DNA from: Bradyrhizobium yuanmingense
GTDB taxonomy: Bacteria > Pseudomonadota > Alphaproteobacteria > Rhizobiales > Xanthobacteraceae
Reading direction: 5' to 3'
NCBI RefSeq assembly: GCF_900094575.1
Contig: NZ_FMAE01000002.1
Location: 496,001 to 560,000, forward strand
Length of the DNA stretch: 64,000 nucleotides
A program made the translations under genes and the position numbers. The notes beneath the pieces are model-generated. The model saw only the letters and a program-made list of their open reading frames with translations. It searched no databases and was not told the DNA's origin. Below are positions 1 to 8,586 of the stretch, piece by piece (the stretch's first letter is position 1; the number at the start of each line of letters is the position of its first letter).

Positions 1-913
1 TGTAGTTTGCGTAGACGATCAGGGGCCAGTGCACGAGGTAGAGCGAGTAGGACACCAGCCCGATCCCCGCACTCAGCGGATTGGTCAGGACAGGCGAAAG
101 GACGTGACGCTCGCCCGCCAAGATCACGCAGGCTGCACCCAGGCATGGGATGAGGGCCGTCGCGCCAGGGAAGGAGGTCGCACTGTCGAAGCTGACGACC
201 GCGTAAGCGATCAAACCGAATCCGGCGGCAGCCAACAGCGAGCGCGCTCCGGCCGGAAAGGTCAGCCTCTGCTCAGCAAAGATGACCAGCGCTCCGATCG
301 CAAATTCGAAGGCGCGACAGGTCGGCAGGTAGAAAGCACCCGAGCTGTCGGTTGCGAGTGTCGCTTGCGCGACGCCGAGCGAAAGAATTGCGATGCCAAG
401 AATGAGCAAAGGCAGTGCGCGACCGAGCAATCGGCGCCCCAGCAGAATGAACACGGGCCAAAACAGATAGAATTGCTCCTCGACGGCCAGCGACCAGAAG
501 TGAAGCACGGGGCTGGGATCGGTCGAGTTGGCGAAATAGGCGTGGCTGCCGCGCCAGAAGTAGAAATTCGAGACCGATACCAGCGTAGCCACGGCGTCTT
601 GAGTCAGGCCCTTGAAAAGCTCCGGAGAGAACCAGAGGCCACCGACGGCCAAGATGCCGATGATGGTGACGATCGCTGCGGGAAAGAGGCGCCGGATGCG
701 GCGCTCGTAAAATCGCTGGAGCGAAAATTCGCCGCGATCAGCCTCGCTGAGAATGATCCGAGAGATCAGATAGCCGGACACGACGAAAAACAGGTCGACG
801 CCAACGAAGCCGCCGCCGAACGGCGGAACGTCCAAATGATAGAGGAATACGCTCAAGACGGCGATCGCCCGGAGCCCGTCAATGTCGCGTCGATGGGATA
901 GCTTTGTAACCAA
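1..913 (-). CDS. Acyltransferase 3 (OafA/YrhL) family membrane protein, N-terminal part only
   Basis: Reading the minus strand gives an open frame that runs off the left edge. It starts near LSHRRDIDGLRAIAVLSV and continues through GGFVGVDLFFVVSGYLIS, RRIRRLFPA, FWSLAVEEQFYLFWP and SYSLYLVHWPLIVYANY, the hallmark order of the acyltransferase-3 family. The conserved family histidine is seen as FLYH just after the first segment. These integral inner-membrane enzymes acylate cell-surface or exported glycans; the substrate here is unknown. About 300 residues are visible, with several hydrophobic segments; a C-terminal SGNH domain, if any, lies outside. No ATG precedes the conserved start, so a TTG at 913 is the likely initiator; the exact start is uncertain. 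Confidence 0.85.
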   Translation of the reverse strand, partial: MVTKLSHRRDIDGLRAIAVLSVFLYHLDVPPFGGGFVGVDLFFVVSGYLISRIILSEADRGEFSLQRFYERRIRRLFPAAIVTIIGILAVGGLWFSPELFKGLTQDAVATLVSVSNFYFWRGSHAYFANSTDPSPVLHFWSLAVEEQFYLFWPVFILLGRRLLGRALPLLILGIAILSLGVAQATLATDSSGAFYLPTCRAFEFAIGALVIFAEQRLTFPAGARSLLAAAGFGLIAYAVVSFDSATSFPGATALIPCLGAACVILAGERHVLSPVLTNPLSAGIGLVSYSLYLVHWPLIVYANY

Positions 914-1212
914 TTGCTGAATCCACTGGCGGCGGTTCGTCCGACTGCGGATCCGCGCGCGCCCGCTTGCCTTTAGCGCGCCCGCATGCGTTCCTCAACC
1001 GCAGGACGGGCCGAATTCCCCCCCCAATCGGGCTCGCCCCGGTCAGGCCGTCTCCGTCAACGTCGGCAACCCATCCGACGCTGCTGCGAGAAGACGCAGG
1101 ACTTTGCCATGGCGCTCAGCGTCGTCGCACGGCCGCGGCTGCGCCAGGCATCGAGTCGGATTGGCTCATGGAAGGATGTTACAATCGGATGATGAGAAGG
1201 GCGAGGTGACGG

Positions 1213-1656
1213 ATGCTTCAGTTGTTGGTCTTCGTGGCGGGCGTCGTCGGCACCGGCTGGTTGATCGGAGCGACCAATCCCCCCGGTGAATGGTATGCCG
1301 GCCTTGCCAAGCCGAGCTTCGTCCCGCCGAACTGGGCGTTCCCGATCGCCTGGACCATCCTTTACGTTCTGATCGCTGTTGCGGGATGGCGGACCTTTCG
1401 CCGTGAGCCCAGGGGCAAGGCGATGCTGGCCTGGGCGGCGCAAATGGCGCTCAACTTCATTTGGTCTCCGGTCATGTTCACGATGCACCAGATCGGCGCC
1501 GCGCTCGTCATTCTCGTCGGCCTGTTCATCGCGATCGTGACCTACATCGGTCTCGAGCTGTCACGCGACAGACTCGCCGCCGGATTGTTCGTGCCCTACG
1601 CAGCCTGGGTCGCGTTCGCCGGTGTGCTCAATGCGGCGATCTGGCGCTTGAATTGA
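1213..1656 (+). CDS. TspO/MBR family protein
   Basis: 147 residues, five hydrophobic segments, normal length for the TspO/MBR (translocator protein) family. Diagnostic stretches are WYAGLAKPSFVPPNWAFP near residue 28, WTILYVLIAVAGW, ALNFIWSPVMF and LNAAIWRLN at the C-terminus. Bacterial TspO proteins sit in a membrane and bind porphyrins or other hydrophobic ligands; in Rhodobacter TspO modulates photosynthesis-gene expression in response to oxygen, so a tetrapyrrole or redox role is plausible but not shown here. A ribosome binding site gcgaggtgac lies just upstream of the ATG. It stands alone, outside the island. Confidence 0.9.
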   Translation: MLQLLVFVAGVVGTGWLIGATNPPGEWYAGLAKPSFVPPNWAFPIAWTILYVLIAVAGWRTFRREPRGKAMLAWAAQMALNFIWSPVMFTMHQIGAALVILVGLFIAIVTYIGLELSRDRLAAGLFVPYAAWVAFAGVLNAAIWRLN

Positions 1657-1750
1657 GGCGCTGGGTCTCGACCGATTCAAAAAACAATCTCAGGCTTGTG
1701 AGTGGCAAGCATGGGCACGCGACCCAATATGAGCCCGCGGAGGACAGCCC

Positions 1751-1960
1751 ATGCAATACAGCTCCGAGCTCATTCACACCATGCGTCAAGCGCTGGAGAC
1801 CGTGATGGCGAGTGTGCCGGCCCATCAATCGGTGTTCGGCCTGAAAGCGGCCGTCGCCGAATGCATCCTGAAGGCCGCCGCACACGGCCACACGTCATAC
1901 GATGGATTGGAGACGGCAGCGTCCGACCAGCTCCAGGCGATCATCGCGATGCTGACGTGA
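1751..1960 (+). CDS. Small conserved protein of unknown function
   Basis: 69 residues starting MQYSSELIHTMRQALE, with a good ribosome binding site (cggaggacagccc then ATG). It is soluble and probably helical, with no signal peptide or membrane segment. I recognise it only as a type of small conserved protein seen in Bradyrhizobium chromosomes; no function can be assigned. It ends 33 bp before the island's left attachment repeat, so it is the last chromosomal gene on this side. Confidence 0.65.
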   Translation: MQYSSELIHTMRQALETVMASVPAHQSVFGLKAAVAECILKAAAHGHTSYDGLETAASDQLQAIIAMLT

Positions 1961-1993
1961 GGGCCGCTGATTTCCTAGACGGTCAGATGGTTG

Positions 1994-2045
1994 ACTGGCG
2001 CACCCGACACGATTCGAACGTGTGACCTTTGCCTTCGGAGGGCAA
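1994..2045. repeat. Left attachment site (attL): orphan 3' fragment of tRNA-Arg
   Basis: Identical over 52 bp to 36037-36088. It begins actggcgcacccgacacgat and ends in the anticodon-stem sequence ggagggcaa, after which it diverges, so it contains the CCA end, acceptor 3' strand, T arm and anticodon 3' half but no 5' half. That is the expected footprint of site-specific integration into a tRNA 3' end. It is not a functional tRNA. Confidence 0.92.
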
Positions 2046-2063
2046 GGGTGGGGAAATTACCCC

Positions 2064-2191
2064 TGCTTACCCGAAATCCCTTGGAATTGCTGGCCTTCAG
2101 ATATAGGCTGAAAACAGCCTGATTTGGGGGCTACGGTCATTGCTCCGAATTTCCCTCGTTTTCCGGCACCTGCTTACCCAGTGCTTACCCG
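2064..2191. promoter_or_regulatory. Putative integrase arm-type sites, left end
   Basis: The 9-mer tgcttaccc occurs at 2064-2072 and again as a tandem pair at 2171-2179 and 2182-2190 (period 11). The same tandem pair, 21 bp identical (tgcttacccagtgcttacccg without its last base here), occurs inside the other end of the island at 35972-35992. Position just inside the core repeats, one helical turn spacing and presence at both ends fit arm-type integrase binding sites. The left pair also lies immediately before the integrase start, so binding could autoregulate it. Function is inferred. Confidence 0.5.
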
Positions 2192-2199
2192 AGGGGAAA

Positions 2200-3471
2200 T
2201 TGCCAAAGCTTACGAAACGCGCAGTTGACGCAGCGGAAACGACCGGCAAGGACCTGTTCCTCTGGGAGGAGGAATTGCCGGGGTTCGGCCTGCGGGTCAA
2301 GAAGAGCGGCGCGAAATCCTTCGTGGTGCAATATCGGAACGCGAACGGTCGCAGCAGACGGCTTACGCTGGGCCGGTATGGCGTCCTGACCCCTGAAGAA
2401 GCTCGCCGGGACGCCAAGCTGGCGCTGGCGGATGCTGTCCGCGGCGCAGATCCCGTAGAGACCAAGAAGCTGGCCCGCGGCGCCATGACCGTCGAGGAGC
2501 TGTGCCGCGAGTACCTGGACAAGGCCGAGCGGGGCCTCATCCTCACACGACGAGGCGAGGTCAAAAGCAAGACAACCCTATACAGCGATAAAGGGCGTAT
2601 CGAACGTCACATCATCAAGCTGGTCGGCAAGAAGACCGTGAAGGGCTTCACCTCCAGCGACGCTAAAGGTCTCCAGCGCGATATCATCGCCGGCAAATCA
2701 GCGGCCGACGTGAAGACCAAGACCCGGGGGCGGGCGATAGTGACTGGCGGGAGAGGTACAGCGGCCCGGACGATGGGGCTGCTAGGTGGCATCTTCAGTT
2801 ACGCCGTCGACGAGGGCTACCGGCAGGACAACCCTGTCAGTGGCATCCGGCGACCTAAAGACCAGACTAGAGAGTGGCGGCTAGATGACGCGGGGTATCG
2901 CCGCCTTGGGAAGTGCCTGGCCGTCGCCGAAGCAAACGGCGAGCACTGGCAGCGCGTCCTCGCGAGCCGTACGTCCGCCATGACAGGCTGCCGATTGGAC
3001 GAGGTGGAAGGCTTGCTGAAGACGGAGGTCGATACTGTCGGGATGGCCCTTCGCCTCGGCGACAGCAAGACGGGCAAGAGCATCCGTCCTGTCGGGCCCG
3101 CCGTTATTGCGGTGCTGAAGACCGCAATGGCGAAGTCCAAATCGAAGTACGTATTCCCCGCCATCACGGCCGAGGCGAAGCACCATACGGGTTTGACGCG
3201 GTGGCTCCAGAAGGTGTCGGCCAAGGACGTCCCTGGGATCACTAGCCACGGACTGAGGCATTCCTTCAGCTCTACCGCCGAGGATCTCGGGTACACGCTG
3301 CCTACCATTAAGGCCCTGATCGGCCATTCCAGAAAGGGTAACGTTACGATGGGCTACATTCACAAGATCGATTCGGCGCTGCTCGCAGCTGCCGACCGGA
3401 TCGCCAGGCACATCGATGATGCCATGAACGGAAAGAAACAGAGCAAGGTCGTCCAGTTTCGGAAGGCCTAA
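2200..3471 (+). CDS. int: P4-type tyrosine integrase (site-specific recombinase)
   Basis: 423 residues from a TTG start at 2200, chosen because family members begin with [16 protein letters not shown] sequence; an ATG at 2140 would add 20 unrelated residues and overlap the presumed arm sites. Domains: N-terminal DUF4102-type arm-binding region ([16 protein letters not shown]), central SAM-like domain, C-terminal catalytic domain. Catalytic residues visible are Arg in [20 protein letters not shown] (His and Arg), LIGHS and the nucleophile Tyr in MGYIHKID. It should catalyse integration and excision between the element's att site and the tRNA-Arg 3' end. It lies at the end away from the intact tRNA gene. 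Confidence 0.93.
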   Translation: MPKLTKRAVDAAETTGKDLFLWEEELPGFGLRVKKSGAKSFVVQYRNANGRSRRLTLGRYGVLTPEEARRDAKLALADAVRGADPVETKKLARGAMTVEELCREYLDKAERGLILTRRGEVKSKTTLYSDKGRIERHIIKLVGKKTVKGFTSSDAKGLQRDIIAGKSAADVKTKTRGRAIVTGGRGTAARTMGLLGGIFSYAVDEGYRQDNPVSGIRRPKDQTREWRLDDAGYRRLGKCLAVAEANGEHWQRVLASRTSAMTGCRLDEVEGLLKTEVDTVGMALRLGDSKTGKSIRPVGPAVIAVLKTAMAKSKSKYVFPAITAEAKHHTGLTRWLQKVSAKDVPGITSHGLRHSFSSTAEDLGYTLPTIKALIGHSRKGNVTMGYIHKIDSALLAAADRIARHIDDAMNGKKQSKVVQFRKA

Positions 3472-3563
3472 TCGATCGGCGCGGCTAGGGTAGCTCCCGA
3501 AAAGCTGGTCCGCACCGGCCTGCCGCGTCGTCCACATTGCGGATGCTCCAAGCGGAGGAGCGC

Positions 3564-4838
3564 ATGGCGGACTATGAATGGTATCTTCGCGAGATCGTGA
3601 ATGCTCACGATCTTGTCGGCTTTGACGATGTCTTCTGGAATCTTGGCCAGGTTCTGGCGTGGGTGGAAACAAGAAGCCCGTTTGCGGTTGACGCACTTTC
3701 TGATTCGTCGCCAGAATTGTCTCGGCGAGAGCACTCGTTCCCTTCAGGGCTTCCGCATTTCGCTTCTGAGATTGCCGCGAGTAATGCCAAGGAGAATGGC
3801 CATGCGCCATTACCTTCGCCATTTCGATCGCTCGATGAGGTCCGTAGGATCGTTCTAAGATCCTTGCAATTGGGTACGCTCAAAGCTTCCGGGCAGCGAC
3901 GCGGCTCCACTGTGCGTGAGCAAATCACGACTCTTGAATGGGCCGATCTCGTCATTTCAGACAATGTGTACGGCGAGATGAGCGTCCATCGCCATCCAGC
4001 CTTTCCAGTCGAGTGGCACGACGTCCGTGTTCTGCGAGATGAAGTGCTGAGTGCTTTTCCGCCGCCTCCATCGCGATCGTCTCAGCGTCCGAACGCCAGA
4101 GTTACACCAGTTCCGGAAGGATACTACGCCCTAGAGAAGGCTGTGCTCCTGATTGCTAAGGAATTGGACAGCGACATCTGGCGAACCGGAAAGATGACGA
4201 GGAACGAGATCGTGGCCTATGAGAACTTGGGCCAAGTGAACCATTACAAGAATCTGGGCCAGATACTTGACGATATCGTCGCCAATCTACGCGACCGAAA
4301 GGGCAATCTGCCGGACGATACAATAGCGCAGCGGCTCGCCAGTTACGAAAAGTGCCAGGGCGTGGTCAAAGAGGCGCTGCTGGCGGGTGATCTGAAATCG
4401 CTTCTCCAGTTCGAGACCGGCGAACGAGTGGAGTACCCTTCCAAGGCTTGGGACCAGGACGACGCTATCGCGTGGTTTGATGATGGCTTCATTTGGGTTG
4501 ATGATGCGCCGGCTACCGCGGCTCCTGGTTGGGCATCCATCCTTATCGATAAGGATTCCTTCTCTGATTGGTACTATTCGGGGACGGGGCCTATGGCCGA
4601 TGTCGAGGCCAAGGAGCCCGACAAGGGTGGGAGGCCGCCCGAGTACGACTGGGACGCGATCAAGTCCTACGCCATGTCCATCATCAAGGAGCGGGGTCTA
4701 CCGGCCCGCGCCAATAAACGCCTGCCCTCAAAGGAGCAATTGACCGTCGCGATCTTGGACGCCTGGGCCTTTAAGGGGATCGAACTGAAGAAGCCGACCG
4801 TTAGTCGTTACGTCAAGAAGTGGTTGGATGAGCTTTGA
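3564..4838 (+). CDS. Large island protein of unknown function with a C-terminal helical DNA-binding-like segment
   Basis: 424 residues. The ATG at 3564 is preferred over one 27 bp upstream because agcggaggag sits directly before it. No family was recognised. The N-terminal half is charged and soluble (MADYEWYLREIV). The last 60 residues after GGRPPEYDWDAIKSYAM resemble the winged or HTH-like tails of island proteins, ending KKPTVSRYVKKWLDEL, which suggests DNA binding or replication-initiation roles but proves neither. It follows the integrase on the same strand after 92 bp. The codon usage looks less GC-biased than in the flanks. Confidence 0.6.
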   Translation: MADYEWYLREIVNAHDLVGFDDVFWNLGQVLAWVETRSPFAVDALSDSSPELSRREHSFPSGLPHFASEIAASNAKENGHAPLPSPFRSLDEVRRIVLRSLQLGTLKASGQRRGSTVREQITTLEWADLVISDNVYGEMSVHRHPAFPVEWHDVRVLRDEVLSAFPPPPSRSSQRPNARVTPVPEGYYALEKAVLLIAKELDSDIWRTGKMTRNEIVAYENLGQVNHYKNLGQILDDIVANLRDRKGNLPDDTIAQRLASYEKCQGVVKEALLAGDLKSLLQFETGERVEYPSKAWDQDDAIAWFDDGFIWVDDAPATAAPGWASILIDKDSFSDWYYSGTGPMADVEAKEPDKGGRPPEYDWDAIKSYAMSIIKERGLPARANKRLPSKEQLTVAILDAWAFKGIELKKPTVSRYVKKWLDEL

Positions 4839-4865
4839 TCATAACCTGGGCTGAGCGGTTATGAT
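4838..4865. other. 9-bp inverted repeat downstream of the 424-aa gene
   Basis: atcataacc at 4838-4846 faces ggttatgat at 4857-4865 with a 10-nt spacer, starting directly at the stop codon. It could be a weak terminator (it is followed by gggtttt) or an operator for the replication module that starts at 4963. Confidence 0.4.
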
Positions 4866-4962
4866 GGGTTTTGGCAGGGTTCTGAGCGGACTTTAGCTCG
4901 CCTGCCATGCGAGTGGTTTCGCATCGATGACGAGGATTCCCCTCGGTTGATGAGAGGCCCCA

Positions 4963-5205
4963 ATGAGAGAAAACCCTGAACGCCTACTGCGGCGCGCCCA
5001 AGCAGCCAAATACATCGTCGAGACGTATAACGTCCCGTGTTCACCCAAGACATTGGCGAAGCTGGCTTGCGTTAGCTCGGAAGGACCGCCCTTTCGGCTC
5101 GCCGGGCGCTTCCCGCTTTACCCCGTCTCAGGCCTCGACGCTTGGGCACAGAGGAAGATCGGACCGTTGGTCAGATCGACCTCTGAGGTTCGCCCCGTCG
5201 CCTGA
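4963..5205 (+). CDS. Putative excisionase/AlpA-like small DNA-binding protein
   Basis: 80 residues, start MRENPERLLRRAQAAKYIVE after a gagagg ribosome binding site. The pattern (RRAQAAKYI, then SPKTLAKLA, then a proline-rich turn and GRFPLYPVSGLDAWAQRK) matches the compact winged-HTH layout of AlpA/MerR-like regulators and excisionases that precede primase genes in integrative elements. Such proteins direct excision or switch on the element. Family assignment is by pattern only. It heads the replication module. Confidence 0.55.
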   Translation: MRENPERLLRRAQAAKYIVETYNVPCSPKTLAKLACVSSEGPPFRLAGRFPLYPVSGLDAWAQRKIGPLVRSTSEVRPVA

Positions 5206-5225
5206 CACCATCCCTCAAAAGAAAA

Positions 5226-5273
5226 CCCGGCTGCACGATCCGTATCTTGGCGGATTCGATCGTGCGCACCGGG
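5226..5273. terminator. Strong hairpin between the excisionase-like gene and the replication operon
   Basis: cccggctgcacgatccg faces cggattcgatcgtgcgcaccggg, giving a stem of about 15 bp with small mismatches. On the minus strand it is followed by ttttctttt, like an intrinsic terminator; on the plus strand the T-run is poor. It may block antisense transcription or act as a leader structure for the genes that start at 5292. Confidence 0.45.
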
Positions 5274-5291
5274 CTTCTAGGAAATCGTAGT

Positions 5292-5483
5292 ATGAAAAGA
5301 CATAGCAAACGCATCCAGCAATCTCAATCGGTTTCTGACCTGCCGCTCTTCTCATGGCGCGTCACCATCCTGCAGCCGAGCAGCCAAGCCGGCCTGTTCG
5401 TAGCCCGTCGCTACCGCGTTCACCCGGCCTTCGCTGATCTGATCGCCAACCTGGCGGGTCTTGGAAGCGAGGTGCGCCAATGA
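5292..5483 (+). CDS. Small basic island protein upstream of the primase operon
   Basis: 63 residues from ATG 5292 (MKRHSKRIQQSQSVSD). An upstream ATG at 5247 lies inside the hairpin and is less likely. The mix of LPLFSWRV and a C-terminal VHPAFADLIANLAGLG resembles small proteins that often precede primase genes in alphaproteobacterial elements, but the function is unknown. Its stop overlaps the next start (ATGA), so the two are translationally coupled. Confidence 0.55.
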   Translation: MKRHSKRIQQSQSVSDLPLFSWRVTILQPSSQAGLFVARRYRVHPAFADLIANLAGLGSEVRQ

Positions 5484-5791
5484 GCTATCCCGACAGCCCC
5501 GGCTTTAAAGCCGTCGGTCCGAGCAGCGAGGCGGCGCAGAAGCTGACGCAGCGTGCCGCCACCGTTCGCGAGCGCGTCCTCGAGTTCCTGCGATCGGAGC
5601 ATCCGGCAAGTTTCACGCCGGACCAAATCGCCGCTCGCCTCGAGATCAGTTTCCTGAGTGTCAGGCCGCGGGTCTCCGAGCTCCACCTGCAAGGTGAGAT
5701 CGAGCCAGACGGAACGCGATGCAAGAACGTGTCCGGCATGTCGGCCCAGTGCTGGCGCGCCGCAAAGATTTCAGCGGGAGAGACCCGCTAA
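5480..5791 (+). CDS. Small winged-helix-like protein in the replication operon
   Basis: 103 residues. RERVLEFLRSEHPASFTPD, then AARLEISFLSVRPRVSELHL, has the spacing of a winged helix (helix 2, turn, recognition helix, wing), suggesting a DNA-binding regulator or replication accessory protein. It overlaps the gene before by ATGA and the primase after by TAATG, so the three form one coupled operon. No enzyme motif is seen. Confidence 0.6.
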   Translation: MSYPDSPGFKAVGPSSEAAQKLTQRAATVRERVLEFLRSEHPASFTPDQIAARLEISFLSVRPRVSELHLQGEIEPDGTRCKNVSGMSAQCWRAAKISAGETR

Positions 5792-8586
5792 TGGGAACGA
5801 TCATGAATAGCTTCAACAACGCCCAGCGCGTCGATTTCAAGGCTGTCAGTTCGGCGGCCCTCAGTGCATTGGACTTCGTGATCCCCAAGCTGCTGCCCGG
5901 CGGACGGCGCGAGTCCGGCGAGTGGGTTGCGCGAAACCCCACTCGGAACGACGGGAAGCCGGGCAGCTTCAAGGTCAACCTGAAGAGCGGCGTCTGGTGC
6001 GACTTCGCCACCGGCGACAAGGGCGGCGACGTCATCGATCTCAAGGCGTACCTCGACGGCAAGTCGAAGCTGGATGCGGCGCGCGACCTCGCGTCGATGT
6101 TGAACGTCCAGCCCACGGGTACGGCCAACCTGACCGGGAACATGTGTGATCCCCAGCCCAAGGCGACCGCGAACATCGCGGCGACGCCGGCCGAGGTCAA
6201 AGACGCGCCTGTCCTCCCCGCGCGGACGAAGCCGGATGAGGACGGCAAGCCCCGCTTCATGGTGGCGGGTGACGAGGGGCCGCGCCCGCGTGACAGCGAG
6301 AAGCGACGCCACATCTACAAGTGCGGCGGCGTGCCTGTTCGCATCAAGATCATGACCAAGGGCGAGCAGAGGGCATTCAACGCCTATCGCGTTGCAGATG
6401 TCGACGGCACCACGGGCTGGCAGTATCGCAAGCCCGATGGTTACAAATCCGTCCCCTACGTGACTGGGGATCTCGACATCTCGACCACCGTCTTCTGGCC
6501 CGAGGGTGAGAAAGACGTGGACTCTGTCGGCAAGCGCGGCGGCTGCGCCGTCACGTTCGGCGGCGTCGGCGATGGGTTGCCGGCGGGCTGCGAGGAATAT
6601 GTCGCAGGCAAGCATCTCGTGATCCTGGCCGACAACGATGACGAGGGATCGGATCACGCCGATGCAAAGGCGGCGCTCGCCTTCGGCGTCGCTGAGAGCG
6701 TCCGGGTTGTGCGTTTCCCAGAACTGGAGAAAAAGCAGGACGTCTCCGACTGGTTCGAAGCCGGGCATTCATTCCAAGATCTCGAGGAGAGGGCGCGCAC
6801 GACCGTTGAATGGAAGCCCTCGACGGAAGAGATGAGCCAGGAGGAGGAGCACATCCAGGCCCGGGCCGAGAAGAAGTCGGCCCTGCCGGTCGGCTACAGC
6901 TTCTCTGATCGGGGTCTGATGTGGAGCAATCCGGACGATCTGGACAAGCCTGCGATCCTGGTTGCCGGCCACTTCGACGTCGTGGCGGAGACCCGTGACA
7001 CCGATGGCGCAAGCTGGGGCGTGTTGTTGCGCTGGCGCGATCACGATGGCCGCGAGCACCAGTTCGCGCTGCCCCGGGCGACCTTGGCTGGCGACGGCTC
7101 GGAGGCGCGCCGGATCCTGATGGATGGCGGGTTCTTCATCTCGCCCAGCAACACCGCTCGCAACCTGTTCAACTCATTCTTGCTTCAGGTGAGATCGCCG
7201 AAGCGGGCCAGGGCTACCCAGCGGGTGGGCTGGCACAGCAACTCATTCGTCATGCCAGACGAGTGCTTCGCCGTTGACGATCGAGACCTTTTGCTGCTGC
7301 AGAGCGCGTCTGCCCACGAACACCCGTTCCGGCAGGCAGGTACCTTGGAGAGCTGGCAACAGAACGTAGCTAGGTACGCTGTCGGCAACAGCCGGCTCGT
7401 GCTGGCGCTGTCCGCTGCCTTCGCAGGGCCGCTGGTGAGCCCGTGCGCAGCCGAGGGTGGTGGCGTCCACTTCAAGGGCGCCTCATCCACGGGCAAGAGC
7501 ACGGCCCTGCATGTGGCCGGCAGCGTCTGGGGCGGCGGCGATACCAATGGCTACATCCGCTCGTGGCGATCGACGGCCAACGGTCTGGAGGGCGTCTCAC
7601 TCGCGCATTGCGATACGTTGCTGTGCTTGGATGAACTGTCCCAGCTGGCGGCGAAGGATGCCGGCGAAGCAGCCTACATGCTCGCGAACGGCTCGGGTAA
7701 GTCCCGCAGCACGCGCGACGGCTCGGCCCGTCGGGCGGCGAAGTGGCGCGTCCTCTTCCTGTCGTCGGGTGAAATCGGCCTCTCCGATAAGGTGGCTGAG
7801 GACGGCCGCGGCAAGCGGCTGGCAGCCGGTCAGCAGATCAGGATCGTCGACGTGTCGGCAGATGCCGGCGCCGGAATGGGGATGTTTGAACAGCTGCACG
7901 GGTTCACCTCGCCGGACGCCCTCGCGGTTCACCTGAAGACCGCGACGCAGCAGCACTACGGCGTCGCCGCGAGGCAGTATCTCGCGGCCATCGTTCCGCA
8001 CATCGAGGACATCCGGAAGATCGTGAAGGATCTCGTGAAGAACTTCTGCGACACCTATGTGCCGGCAGGAGCGGACGGGCAGGTTAGTCGCGTCGCTCAG
8101 CGGTTCGGGCTCATCGCTGCCGGCGGCGAGATCGCGACGCTGTACGAGATCTTGCCCTGGTCGCGGGGAGACGCCGTTAAGGCAGCAGCCCTGTGCTTCG
8201 AACAATGGCTCGCAGCGCGTGGCGGGCATGAAGCCGCAGAGACCGCCGCGGGCATGGAGCAGGTAAGAACCTTCCTCTTGAAGGACGGGATGTCGCGCTT
8301 CATCCCCGCGTGGGAGGACAACGCGCCCAAGGGGATGCAGGCGCGCGATGTCGCCGGCTTCAGGGAGCAGATGGGCGATGGCTGGGACTTCTACGTCACC
8401 ACCACGGCCTGGAAGGAAATCTGTGCCGGTCTCGACCCGCGGCGCGTAGCAGCGACGCTGAGGCAGAAGGGCTACATCGAGGGCGAAGGCTCCCACTCGG
8501 CGAAGTCAGTTCGCGTCCCCGACCACGGGAAGATGCGCCTCTACCATGTCCGCTCGACCTTCCTGGAGGATGCAAATGAAGCATGA
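5791..8586 (+). CDS. Primase-helicase-like replication protein (Toprim + DUF927)
   Basis: 931 residues from the ATG at 5791, which overlaps the preceding stop and follows agcgggagag. Order: an N-terminal degenerate primase zinc-finger-like region (NPTRNDGKPGSFKVN, WCDFATGDKGGDVIDL); a Toprim-type core (FWPEGEKDVDSVGK, then VILADNDDEGSDHA with the acidic pair); and a DUF927 helicase-like ATPase with Walker A GASSTGKSTALH and Walker B TLLCLDELSQL near residues 565-620. Such proteins prime and unwind element DNA after excision, as alpha protein does in phage P4, though sequence relatedness to P4 alpha is not claimed. It is the core of the island's putative autonomous replication. Confidence 0.85.
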   Translation: MGTIMNSFNNAQRVDFKAVSSAALSALDFVIPKLLPGGRRESGEWVARNPTRNDGKPGSFKVNLKSGVWCDFATGDKGGDVIDLKAYLDGKSKLDAARDLASMLNVQPTGTANLTGNMCDPQPKATANIAATPAEVKDAPVLPARTKPDEDGKPRFMVAGDEGPRPRDSEKRRHIYKCGGVPVRIKIMTKGEQRAFNAYRVADVDGTTGWQYRKPDGYKSVPYVTGDLDISTTVFWPEGEKDVDSVGKRGGCAVTFGGVGDGLPAGCEEYVAGKHLVILADNDDEGSDHADAKAALAFGVAESVRVVRFPELEKKQDVSDWFEAGHSFQDLEERARTTVEWKPSTEEMSQEEEHIQARAEKKSALPVGYSFSDRGLMWSNPDDLDKPAILVAGHFDVVAETRDTDGASWGVLLRWRDHDGREHQFALPRATLAGDGSEARRILMDGGFFISPSNTARNLFNSFLLQVRSPKRARATQRVGWHSNSFVMPDECFAVDDRDLLLLQSASAHEHPFRQAGTLESWQQNVARYAVGNSRLVLALSAAFAGPLVSPCAAEGGGVHFKGASSTGKSTALHVAGSVWGGGDTNGYIRSWRSTANGLEGVSLAHCDTLLCLDELSQLAAKDAGEAAYMLANGSGKSRSTRDGSARRAAKWRVLFLSSGEIGLSDKVAEDGRGKRLAAGQQIRIVDVSADAGAGMGMFEQLHGFTSPDALAVHLKTATQQHYGVAARQYLAAIVPHIEDIRKIVKDLVKNFCDTYVPAGADGQVSRVAQRFGLIAAGGEIATLYEILPWSRGDAVKAAALCFEQWLAARGGHEAAETAAGMEQVRTFLLKDGMSRFIPAWEDNAPKGMQARDVAGFREQMGDGWDFYVTTTAWKEICAGLDPRRVAATLRQKGYIEGEGSHSAKSVRVPDHGKMRLYHVRSTFLEDANEA

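Noticed and set aside
29..901. Long plus-strand open frame over the left end
   Set aside because: It is antisense to a clear acyltransferase-3 protein on the minus strand and has the unnatural Arg/Gln/Glu-rich composition of a shadow frame.
1994..2045. A second tRNA-Arg gene
   Set aside because: Only the 3' part is present; the 5' acceptor strand, D arm and anticodon 5' stem are missing, so it is an attachment-site fragment.
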